DNA of 36,029 nucleotides from Sphingobium sp. (lineage in GTDB: Bacteria > Pseudomonadota > Alphaproteobacteria > Sphingomonadales > Sphingomonadaceae). Under the pieces are notes generated by a model, which was given only the letters and a program-made list of their open reading frames with translations, was not told the DNA's origin and ran no database searches. The stretch covers positions 1 to 36,029 of the forward strand of contig QFQF01000023.1 in the NCBI GenBank assembly GCA_003248935.1, written 5' to 3'. Below are positions 24,310 through 31,232 of the stretch, one piece after another; the stretch's first letter is position 1; each line of letters opens with the position of its first letter. The translations under genes were made by a program, and so were the position numbers.

Positions 24310-24732
24310 ATGGTTAATGTCGTAAAACTCAAGACAGGCTCAAGATATGAGGATCTGGCGAGCTATTCGCGACTGGTAGCGGTCGATAACTTGATATTCG
24401 TTTCCAACACCGCGGGCCGCAATCCTCAAACGCAGGAGATACCGGACGATGTCACCCAACAGACCGAACAGGTGATAGCCAACATCGAGCGCGCGCTTGG
24501 CGAGGTCGGAGCAAGCCTTGGCGACGTGGTTGCGTCCCGCATTTTCATCCAGGACCCGGCCGACGTACCAGCGGTCATGGCCAAGGTAGGGGAACGTTTC
24601 CGCGGCGTCGATCCGGCGATGACATTGACGTGTCCTCCACTTAGTTCGAACGTGTACAAGGTCGAGATCGAAGTGACCGCATTCCGGGGCGCTTCGAAGG
24701 GTAAGGTGGAAACCCGACGACTGTCGATCTGA
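24310..24732 (+). CDS. Rid-family (YjgF/YER057c/UK114) protein lacking the imine-deaminase arginine
   Basis: A 140-residue member of the Rid family, identified by FVSNTAGRNPQT, the EQVIANIERALGEVGASLGD helix, and the C-terminal YKVEIEVTAF. In canonical RidA the sequence PAR(S/T) carries the Arg105 needed for 2-aminoacrylate/imine hydrolysis; the matching position here is Met (DPAMTLT). Rid subgroups without that Arg exist and have other, mostly unknown, activities. GGAGG lies close upstream of the ATG. It is placed between the OCD-like and DAO-type genes (51- and 42-base gaps), so it probably partners one of them. Confidence 0.85.
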   Translation: MVNVVKLKTGSRYEDLASYSRLVAVDNLIFVSNTAGRNPQTQEIPDDVTQQTEQVIANIERALGEVGASLGDVVASRIFIQDPADVPAVMAKVGERFRGVDPAMTLTCPPLSSNVYKVEIEVTAFRGASKGKVETRRLSI

Positions 24733-24774
24733 CCCACGTCGTCGTCGCTCCATCGGCGGCGGGTATATATATGT

Positions 24775-26091
24775 ATGAAGGATAGCCAGGTGGAATCGCC
24801 AACCGCATCCATAACAACTAGCGACAGGCTTCCGCGATCCGCTTCCGTGGTCATTATCGGGGGTGGGATCGTTGGGCTGACAGCGGCGCTCACGCTCAGC
24901 GAGCGCGGTGTTCAGGTGGTTGTCCTGGAAAAGGGGTCGGTAGCGGGGGAGCAGTCGTCCCGTAACCAGGGCTGGATTCGCAAGACCAGTCGCGCTCCGG
25001 CCGACGTGCCGCTGGCTGCCGCTTCAGACCGGCTTTGGGCTGGATTGGCAGAGCGGGTCGGTTCCGATGTAGGCTATCGGCAGGCCGGCATTCTCTTTCT
25101 CGCTAAAAGCGAGGCGGAAATGCATGTCCACGAGAAATGGCTACAATCCGTCGAGCAGTGCGATCTGGATTCTCGTCTGCTCACCCTGCGGGATATCGAT
25201 CACCTCGTTCCTGGCGGACGCGGCGACTGGGCTGGGGGCATCTATACGCCGTCGGACGGGCGTGCCGAGCCCTCGCTAGCCGCCTACGCGATCGCGCGCG
25301 CCGCACGCGCCAAGGGGGCGATCATACTCGAAAACTGTGCGGTGCGCTCGCTCGTCCTTTCTGGCAGTCGTGTCACGGGTGCAGTGACAGAGCATGGCGA
25401 GATCCGCAGCGATGCCGTTTTGCTGGCGGGCGGCCTGTGGTCGCGGCGCTTCCTGGGTAATCTGGGCGTCGATCTTCCGACTTTGCCGCTTACTGTGTCG
25501 GTGGCCCGCACCGCTCCGATGGAGGGGCCGACCGAGATTGCCGTGGGAGGGCCGGACTTTTCCTTTCGGAAACATGCGGATGGCGGCTTTATCGTAACCC
25601 AGCGCAGTGCCGTAAAGGCGCCGATCACGCTTGACCATCTCTTGATCGGCCAACGATATATTTCCTCCCTGAAGACCCAAGGGCGGTATCTTCGAGTGTC
25701 GATCGGGCGCGAATTCTTTCAGGATCTGGCCCTTCCTCGCCGCTGGAAACCTGATGCCCGTTCACCCTTTGAGCGTGTCCGAACAAAAGATCCGGCGATC
25801 GATCAACGCGCAATCGGTGAAGCTTTCGCTGCTCTGAGCGCAGCCTGGCCCGTATTCGAGCAGGCCGAAATCGTCCAGACGTGGGCAGGAACCGTGGATG
25901 TCACCCCGGACTCAACGCCAGTCATCGATCACGTGAGCAGCATCCCCGGGCTGACCGTCTGCACGGGCTTTTCAGGTCATGGCTTCGGAACCTCGCCTAC
26001 GGCGGGTGAACTGGCGGCCGACCTGATAACGGGCGCCGACCCCATAATAGATCCGTCACCTTATCGGTTCGGGCGGTTCGCAGCATCTTAG
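24775..26091 (+). CDS. FAD-dependent oxidoreductase of the DAO family
   Basis: A 438-residue glycine/D-amino-acid-oxidase-type flavoprotein. The N-terminal dinucleotide motif is IIGGGIVGLTAALTLSERG with Glu at the end of strand 2 (VLEKG), followed by the SSRNQGWIRKT segment typical of the family near the flavin. The C-terminal FAD motif is GFSGHGFGTSPTAGEL. There is no signal peptide. The start is ATG 24775 or GTG 24790 (AGGA upstream); both give the same core. It would oxidise a primary or secondary amine to an imine. Together with the OCD-like, Rid-like and aldehyde dehydrogenase genes it looks like an amine-oxidation block; the substrate is unknown. Confidence 0.88.
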   Translation: MKDSQVESPTASITTSDRLPRSASVVIIGGGIVGLTAALTLSERGVQVVVLEKGSVAGEQSSRNQGWIRKTSRAPADVPLAAASDRLWAGLAERVGSDVGYRQAGILFLAKSEAEMHVHEKWLQSVEQCDLDSRLLTLRDIDHLVPGGRGDWAGGIYTPSDGRAEPSLAAYAIARAARAKGAIILENCAVRSLVLSGSRVTGAVTEHGEIRSDAVLLAGGLWSRRFLGNLGVDLPTLPLTVSVARTAPMEGPTEIAVGGPDFSFRKHADGGFIVTQRSAVKAPITLDHLLIGQRYISSLKTQGRYLRVSIGREFFQDLALPRRWKPDARSPFERVRTKDPAIDQRAIGEAFAALSAAWPVFEQAEIVQTWAGTVDVTPDSTPVIDHVSSIPGLTVCTGFSGHGFGTSPTAGELAADLITGADPIIDPSPYRFGRFAAS

Positions 26092-26195
26092 CAATCGGTC
26101 CATCCGAAACGATTAGCGGGTCGGCTTCCGCAAAATCAGGCCGAAGATCATAAAGACCACTTGTTGGACCCACTATCGAGAGGACAGGAGCCGCA

Positions 26196-27596
26196 ATGAA
26201 CGCCTACAAAATGCTCATAGATGGTCAGCTGGTGGATGGTGCGCGCATCATCCCGGTCATAGATCCTTCGACGGGCGAACCGTTCGCCCAGGCCCACGCC
26301 GCCGATGGGGCGCAGATCGACGAAGCGGTCGCATCTGCGGCGCGTGCGTTCCCGGCATGGGCGGCGGCACCTTGGGAAACGCGCCGTGCGTGCCTGCTGG
26401 AGTTCGCGCAGCGCCTCGAAAACGAGACGGATAGCTTTACGCACCTCCTTATCAGGGAGCAGGGCAAACCCTATGGCGAAGCCCGTTTCGAGGTCGAGGC
26501 AACGATCCGCGGCATCCGTTTCTATGCGAATGTCGAGCTGAAGGCCGAGACGCGAACCCACCCCACGGGCGATTATGAGGTCGAGCGCCGCCCGCTTGGT
26601 GTCGTGGCCGGTATTACGCCGTGGAATTTCCCGATGATCCTGGCGAGCAACAAATATGCGCCCGCTCTCATTACCGGAAACACGATCGTCCTCAAACCTG
26701 CGGCGACCACGCCTCTGACAACCCTGGAACTGGGCCGTCTGGCCGCCGACATTTTCCCCCGTGGCGTGTTCAATATCGTTGCTGACAACAACGACCTTGG
26801 TGCGCGCCTGGCCGGGCACCCGGACATCGCCAAGGTTTCGTTCACCGGCTCCACGAACACCGGCAAGGCCGTTCTGAGAAGCGCTGCGGACGATATGAAG
26901 CGCGTTACTCTCGAACTAGGCGGCAACGATCCCGCCATCGTGCTGGCGGATGCTAATGTCGAGGCGGCGGCCCGGGGCCTCGCTGCCACCGCCTTCCTCA
27001 ATGCCGGCCAGGTATGCGCAGCGCCCAAGCGCCTCTATGTCGCCGACCAGATATATGATGATTTCAGGGAGCGGTTCGTGACCGCCACACGCGAAATCAG
27101 GATGGGGGCTGGCGACGAGGACGGCGTAACGCTCGGGCCTGTTCAGAACCGCATGCAGTTCGACAAGGTGCGCGGCATGATCGAAGAGGCAGCAGCATCC
27201 GGCACGGTACTGACCGGCGGCCACGTCGCCAATCGACCAGGCTTTTTCATCGAGCCGACCATCATTGCCGATCTCGACGATCAGGCTCCGCTGGTTACCG
27301 ACGAACAATTCGGCCCCGTCGTGCCGCTACTGCGCTTTACGGATGAGGCGGACGCGATCGCGCGTGCCAACGAGGGCGCTTTTGGATTGGGCGCCTCCAT
27401 CTGGACGCGGGACATCGATCGCGCGCGGCAGCTTGCTCGCGGCATCACGGCGGGCAGCGTTTGGATCAACCAGCACATCGCCATCCATCCCGATATCCCG
27501 TTTGGGGGCGTAAAGCAGTCCGGTCTTGGTTCGGAAGGCGGGATTGAGGGGGTGTACGAATACACCCGATTACAAGTGATCAATGCCGCAGGATAG
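26196..27596 (+). CDS. NAD(P)-dependent aldehyde dehydrogenase, likely for the succinoyl-semialdehyde pyridine
   Basis: A 466-residue ALDH-superfamily enzyme of the succinate-semialdehyde dehydrogenase-like group. The catalytic residues are Glu240 (LELGGNDPA) and Cys274 (NAGQVC), 34 apart as usual, with GITPWNFPM and FTGSTNTG for cofactor binding. AGGAG lies about 6 bases ahead of the ATG. In the VPP route this step oxidises 6-hydroxy-3-succinoyl-semialdehyde-pyridine to 6-hydroxy-3-succinoylpyridine, and this is the only aldehyde dehydrogenase in the window. It could equally oxidise the product of the neighbouring DAO-type enzyme or succinate semialdehyde. Confidence 0.9.
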   Translation: MNAYKMLIDGQLVDGARIIPVIDPSTGEPFAQAHAADGAQIDEAVASAARAFPAWAAAPWETRRACLLEFAQRLENETDSFTHLLIREQGKPYGEARFEVEATIRGIRFYANVELKAETRTHPTGDYEVERRPLGVVAGITPWNFPMILASNKYAPALITGNTIVLKPAATTPLTTLELGRLAADIFPRGVFNIVADNNDLGARLAGHPDIAKVSFTGSTNTGKAVLRSAADDMKRVTLELGGNDPAIVLADANVEAAARGLAATAFLNAGQVCAAPKRLYVADQIYDDFRERFVTATREIRMGAGDEDGVTLGPVQNRMQFDKVRGMIEEAAASGTVLTGGHVANRPGFFIEPTIIADLDDQAPLVTDEQFGPVVPLLRFTDEADAIARANEGAFGLGASIWTRDIDRARQLARGITAGSVWINQHIAIHPDIPFGGVKQSGLGSEGGIEGVYEYTRLQVINAAG

Positions 27597-27635
27597 CATT
27601 CGCGATAGCGGCACCGGAAGCCAAAGAGGAGCAGC

Positions 27636-29105
27636 ATGACTACGCATCAGGACAATGACGAGCCAATGGACGATCGACACTTGGATCGGCGATCGCTGAT
27701 GAAATTCGGCGCCGCGGCTGCGGGCTCAATCGCGCTGGTCAGCTGCGCCAAGGAAAACCCGAACCGGGAAGCGCGTGACGGCAAGGACGAAGGTCCCTAC
27801 GATGTCGTGGTCGTTGGTGCTGGTTACGCCGGTGTCACCGCCGCCCGCGAACTGGCTGCCCAGGGTTGGCGAGTAGTGGTCCTCGAAGCGCGTCCGCGCA
27901 TTGGTGGCCGTACCTTCACAAGTAAATTCCTTGGTCGCCAGATCGAATTGGGCGGCTCGTCGGTGCACTGGTTACAGCCGCATGTCTTCGCCGAGATGCA
28001 GCGTTACGGCTTCGGCTTCCAGGAAGTGCCGCTGCGCAACCTGGACAAGGCCTATGTGATGACTGCCGATGGCAAGGTGCACGATGTGCCACCGGCACGT
28101 TTTGACGCTGGCTACGACGACGCGTTCAAGAAGTTCTGCGAAGGCGCCAGGACCCTTTTCCCGCAACCCTTCTCGCCCTTCGCCAACCCGGAGGTTGCCA
28201 AGCTGGACGAGATTTCAGGCGCCGCGAGGATGGCAAAGCTCGACCTTGACCCTATCCAGCGCGCGTCGCTGAACGCGGAGCTGGTGCTCTACGCGGGATC
28301 CCCCACAAACACGTTCAGCGCCATGAGCTTCGTGAAGCTGGCCGCACTCGCGGCCTGGGATCCATATACCTTCACAGACTCAGAAAAGCACTGGCACATC
28401 GCCAACGGCGGCACTGCCGCACTCGCGAAAGCGATCCTCGACGACAGCAAGGCCGACGTCAGGCTCGGCACCGTAGTCAAGCAGGTGGAGACCACCGCGA
28501 CAGGCGTCACGCTGCGTACTGCCGATGGACAGACGGTCGAGGCGAAAGCGGTGCTTTTCACGTTGCCGACCCAGGTCTATCCGGACATAGAATTCAAGCC
28601 GGGCCTCTCCGCAGAGAAGCGCGCATTCATCAAGAACGGGGACATCTGCGACGGCGCGACGATGTATATGCGCATCAAGCAGAATATCGGCAACACCTTC
28701 GCCTTCTGCGACGATCCCAATCCCCTGAACGCCATCCAGACCGAGGAGTCTGACGACACGGTGGGTACGATCCTGAAGGCGACCCTTGGCCGCCAATCCC
28801 TCCTCGACATCAACGACCAGGACGCCGTCAACGCCGAACTGCGCAAGATCCATCCGACTGCGGAGATCACCGACATCGCACCCTATAACTGGGTCAAGGA
28901 CCCGTTTTCCAAGCAGGCGTGGCCTGCCTACCGGGCGGGATGGTTCAAGAAGTATAAGGACATGGCGAAGCCGGAAGGCCGCATGTTCTTCGCAGGTTCC
29001 GGGACGGCGGACGGCTGGCACGCCTATATCGACGGCGCTGTCGAAAGTGGTATTCGTGCGTGCCGTGAGGTGACGCAGTTGCTCGAGAAGGGAAACCAAC
29101 AATGA
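27636..29105 (+). CDS. Tat-exported flavin amine oxidase/dehydrogenase, likely 6-hydroxynicotine oxidase
   Basis: A 489-residue flavin-containing amine oxidase of the monoamine-oxidase/NicA2 kind. The N-terminus has a Tat motif (DRRSLMKF, Arg18-Arg19), a hydrophobic run and a lipobox LVSC with Cys37, so a Tat-exported lipoprotein is predicted. FAD motifs are VVGAGYAGVTAAREL with EARPRIGGRT, and C-terminal FAGSGTADGWHAYIDGA. AGAGGAG precedes the ATG. The stop overlaps the cytochrome c start by 4 bases, which argues that this flavoprotein hands electrons to that cytochrome, as established for NicA2 and CycN in P. putida S16. Within the pathway it fits oxidation of the pyrrolidine ring of 6-hydroxynicotine; nicotine itself is the alternative substrate. 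Confidence 0.87.
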   Translation: MTTHQDNDEPMDDRHLDRRSLMKFGAAAAGSIALVSCAKENPNREARDGKDEGPYDVVVVGAGYAGVTAARELAAQGWRVVVLEARPRIGGRTFTSKFLGRQIELGGSSVHWLQPHVFAEMQRYGFGFQEVPLRNLDKAYVMTADGKVHDVPPARFDAGYDDAFKKFCEGARTLFPQPFSPFANPEVAKLDEISGAARMAKLDLDPIQRASLNAELVLYAGSPTNTFSAMSFVKLAALAAWDPYTFTDSEKHWHIANGGTAALAKAILDDSKADVRLGTVVKQVETTATGVTLRTADGQTVEAKAVLFTLPTQVYPDIEFKPGLSAEKRAFIKNGDICDGATMYMRIKQNIGNTFAFCDDPNPLNAIQTEESDDTVGTILKATLGRQSLLDINDQDAVNAELRKIHPTAEITDIAPYNWVKDPFSKQAWPAYRAGWFKKYKDMAKPEGRMFFAGSGTADGWHAYIDGAVESGIRACREVTQLLEKGNQQ

Positions 29106-29581
29106 TCAACCGGTTGTTGAGGTACCGCCGTTTGACGGCATGCGCGACGTTGTGCCTCGGCGCGCTCGCTGCATGCTCGAACCCGACGGCCGACGGAAAC
29201 AAGCAGGACGGAAACACCGCCCCCGCACCAGCCGCCTCGGCGGACTATTCCGCCCTGGCGAGCAATCCTGCGGAGGTCGAGGCCGGGAAGAAGGTTTTCA
29301 GCAATTGCGCCGTTTGCCACTCCGCAGAGGCGGGGGCGCCGTCTCCGGCCGGTCCCACCCTCGCCGGGGTGCTTGGCCGCAAGATCGGTGGCGCGGCAGG
29401 CTATCCATACTCCCAGGCTTTGGCAAAGGCTGAGGGGGATTGGACGCCCGAGAAGCTTGACACTTTCCTGAAGAACCCGATGGAGGCTTATCCGGGCACC
29501 GCCATGGCGTTCGGAGGCCTGGCCAAGGGTTCCGATCGAAAGGCCGTGGTCGCTTATCTGGCGGGCACCGGCTCGAAATAG
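29102..29581 (+). CDS. Lipoprotein cytochrome c, probable electron acceptor of the amine oxidase and the hydroxylase
   Basis: A 159-residue class I c-type cytochrome. The signal peptide ends in the lipobox LAAC (Cys25), then a low-complexity Ala/Pro linker to about residue 55. The haem site is Cys69-x-x-Cys72-His73 (CAVCH), and the likely sixth ligand is Met136 (GTAMAFGG). The frame overlaps the amine oxidase stop by 4 bases, indicating translational coupling. It is anchored to a membrane facing the periplasm, most probably the inner membrane. It corresponds to CycN next to NicA2 in Pseudomonas and is a good candidate also for the hydroxylase at 7609-10354, which lacks a cytochrome domain. 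Confidence 0.92.
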   Translation: MINRLLRYRRLTACATLCLGALAACSNPTADGNKQDGNTAPAPAASADYSALASNPAEVEAGKKVFSNCAVCHSAEAGAPSPAGPTLAGVLGRKIGGAAGYPYSQALAKAEGDWTPEKLDTFLKNPMEAYPGTAMAFGGLAKGSDRKAVVAYLAGTGSK

Positions 29582-29689
29582 GGCGAGCCATTCCGCTCCC
29601 GTTGGGCCAAGTCCCGACCGGAGCGGATTTGCGCGTCGGACTGCGCGCGACACCGGCGACCCATCTCATCCGACGAAACGGACCAGCAC

Positions 29690-30310
29690 ATGCACGACAC
29701 GCATTTCTACGAACCTCGTGCCGGACATGGCCTGACTCGGGATCCGTTGCGCGCCATCCTTGGCCCCCGGCCGATCGGCTGGATATCGAGCCGATCGGCT
29801 GCGGGAGTGGCCAATCTTGCGCCGTACAGCTTCTTCTCGATGCTCTGTGACAAGCCGCCGATCATTGGCTTCTCGAGCATCGGCGAGAAGGACTCATTGG
29901 CCAACATCCGCGAAACGGGGGTTTTCGCCTGCAACCTCGTCACGCGGCGCCATGCCGAGGCGATGAACATCAGCTCGCGACCCGCGCCACCGGGCATCGA
30001 TGAATTTGAAGAGGCGGGCCTTAAGTCGGCCGATTGCACGATCATCGACTGCCCGCGCGTTGCGGAAACTCCGGTGGCTTTGGAGTGCCGCCTGATCGAC
30101 ATCAGGGGGCTGACCGATGCCGCGGGTAGCCGTACCTCGGCCTGGTTGACCCTTGGCGAGATCGTCGGCGTACACATCGATCGCACGCTTCTGCGGGACG
30201 GGCTGTTCGACACCGCTTCTGCCGGGATCGTGTTGAGGGCCGGCTATGCCGCCGACTATTTTGAGATCGGCTCGACAGCCGCCTTCACCATGAAGCGCCC
30301 TGCGGGTTAG
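29690..30310 (+). CDS. Flavin-reductase-like, FMN-binding split-barrel protein
   Basis: A 206-residue protein of the flavin reductase-like/DIM6-NTAB family. The family start RAILGPRPIGWISSRS, the core NLAPYSFFSMLCDKPPIIGFS, the segment ANIRETGVFACNLV and the C-terminal YAADYFEIG are all recognisable. It would bind FMN. No two-component monooxygenase partner is visible in the window, since the monooxygenase at 11656 is a class A single-component type. It lies in the operon 108 bases after the cytochrome c gene. Its role in the pathway is not known. Confidence 0.86.
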   Translation: MHDTHFYEPRAGHGLTRDPLRAILGPRPIGWISSRSAAGVANLAPYSFFSMLCDKPPIIGFSSIGEKDSLANIRETGVFACNLVTRRHAEAMNISSRPAPPGIDEFEEAGLKSADCTIIDCPRVAETPVALECRLIDIRGLTDAAGSRTSAWLTLGEIVGVHIDRTLLRDGLFDTASAGIVLRAGYAADYFEIGSTAAFTMKRPAG

Positions 30311-30424
30311 AAGAGATTTTTGGTCCCTGTGCAGGATGGTGACACGTTGACAAAGGCACAACCGGCATTATTATCCGAACGCCTAATAACTACTGTATCC
30401 ACCAATCATCATCGGGGAGATCTT

Positions 30425-30928
30425 ATGGCTCTCAACTTCAAAGCGGGCTTGACCCTATTATCCGCCCTTTGCCTCGCACCAGTCGGCGCCATGGCGCATG
30501 ACATGGGCACCACTAATTCGGAGGCGGAAATCACGGAAGGACTCCGCGCGTTCTTCGCTAGTCAGGACAAAGCAAATCGGGATGGTCTGTCGACCACCGA
30601 GTTGGTCAAGCGCTTCTATGCTGAAGACGTGATCATCACGGGTGAAGGGGATGCCGTTCCCAGGCGCGGTATCAAAGATGCCGTCACCGCGCTTGACGAT
30701 TGGTTCGCTTATCTGGGTCCGAATGGAAACAAGGGCTGCGAATTTAGTGTGCAAGACTCGCTTGTGGCATCGGGCGACCTTGCTTCGGTATTCGCCGTGC
30801 TGAAATGCAAGCCGACTCCCAAGACCAAAAAGGAAGAGACGATCCGTCAGCTCTTCGTGCTGAAGCGTTCGCCGCTCGGTTGGCGCGTAGTGCGCGAAAT
30901 GTGGCAGGCTGGTGACTTCGGAAAATAG
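30425..30928 (+). CDS. Secreted SnoaL/NTF2-like protein
   Basis: A 167-residue protein starting with a Sec signal peptide (LTLLSALCLAPVGAMA, cleavage before HDMG). The mature part follows the NTF2-like pattern: FYAEDVIITGEGDAVPRRG, ALDDWFAYLG and LFVLKRSPLGWRVVREMW. GGGAG lies 7 bases upstream of the ATG at 30425; the longer frame to 30320 is rejected because it would hide the signal peptide. It is the last gene before the operon terminator. A periplasmic site matches the exported oxidase and cytochrome encoded upstream, but no activity can be assigned. Confidence 0.83.
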   Translation: MALNFKAGLTLLSALCLAPVGAMAHDMGTTNSEAEITEGLRAFFASQDKANRDGLSTTELVKRFYAEDVIITGEGDAVPRRGIKDAVTALDDWFAYLGPNGNKGCEFSVQDSLVASGDLASVFAVLKCKPTPKTKKEETIRQLFVLKRSPLGWRVVREMWQAGDFGK

Positions 30929-30969
30929 CTTTATGTTCCCCACCAGTCTTCCTGGTATTGCATAACTTT

Positions 30970-31015
30970 GCCCCGGCTTGCACCTTCGTGAAGGCGCAAG
31001 ACCGGGGCTATTCTT
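30970..31015 (+). terminator. Terminator of the eight-gene operon
   Basis: A GC-rich hairpin with GCCCCGG at the foot pairing with CCGGGGC, further CTTGC/GCAAG pairing and a short loop (30970-31008), followed by TATTCTTATT. It lies about 40 bases past the last stop. Confidence 0.85.
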
Positions 31016-31121
31016 ATTAAATCAGGCCAGTTCCTGGCAGACCGCATCGGCGAACAAAGTTAGCCAGGAACGTCCATTCGCGCTTCCTTTTCCACGCATG
31101 TTACAGGTTCAAGTTTGGCGA

Positions 31122-31150
31122 TTGCATTTATGCAGATGAATAATTATGGT
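31122..31150 (+). promoter_or_regulatory. Putative promoter of the APC permease gene
   Basis: TTGCAT and TATGGT are spaced by 17 bases, 83 bases ahead of the start codon. This is a consensus-like match only. Confidence 0.4.
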
Positions 31151-31232
31151 CGCGGCACTTGCGCTCTATTGCCAACGGTCACCGTCAACCATCCGGTGCC
31201 ATGCGAGACGAAAAGAATTTCGGGAGATTGGG

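Larger units (their letters stand above)
30929..31232. other. Spacer with operon terminator and permease promoter
   Basis: No gene is seen. It holds the terminator at 30970-31015 and, farther on, promoter-like boxes TTGCAT (31122-31127) and TATGGT (31145-31150) with a 17-base spacer in front of the permease gene. Confidence 0.55.

Noticed and set aside
24310..24732. Calling this a functional RidA imine deaminase
   Set aside because: The required arginine is replaced by methionine, so only family membership is supported.
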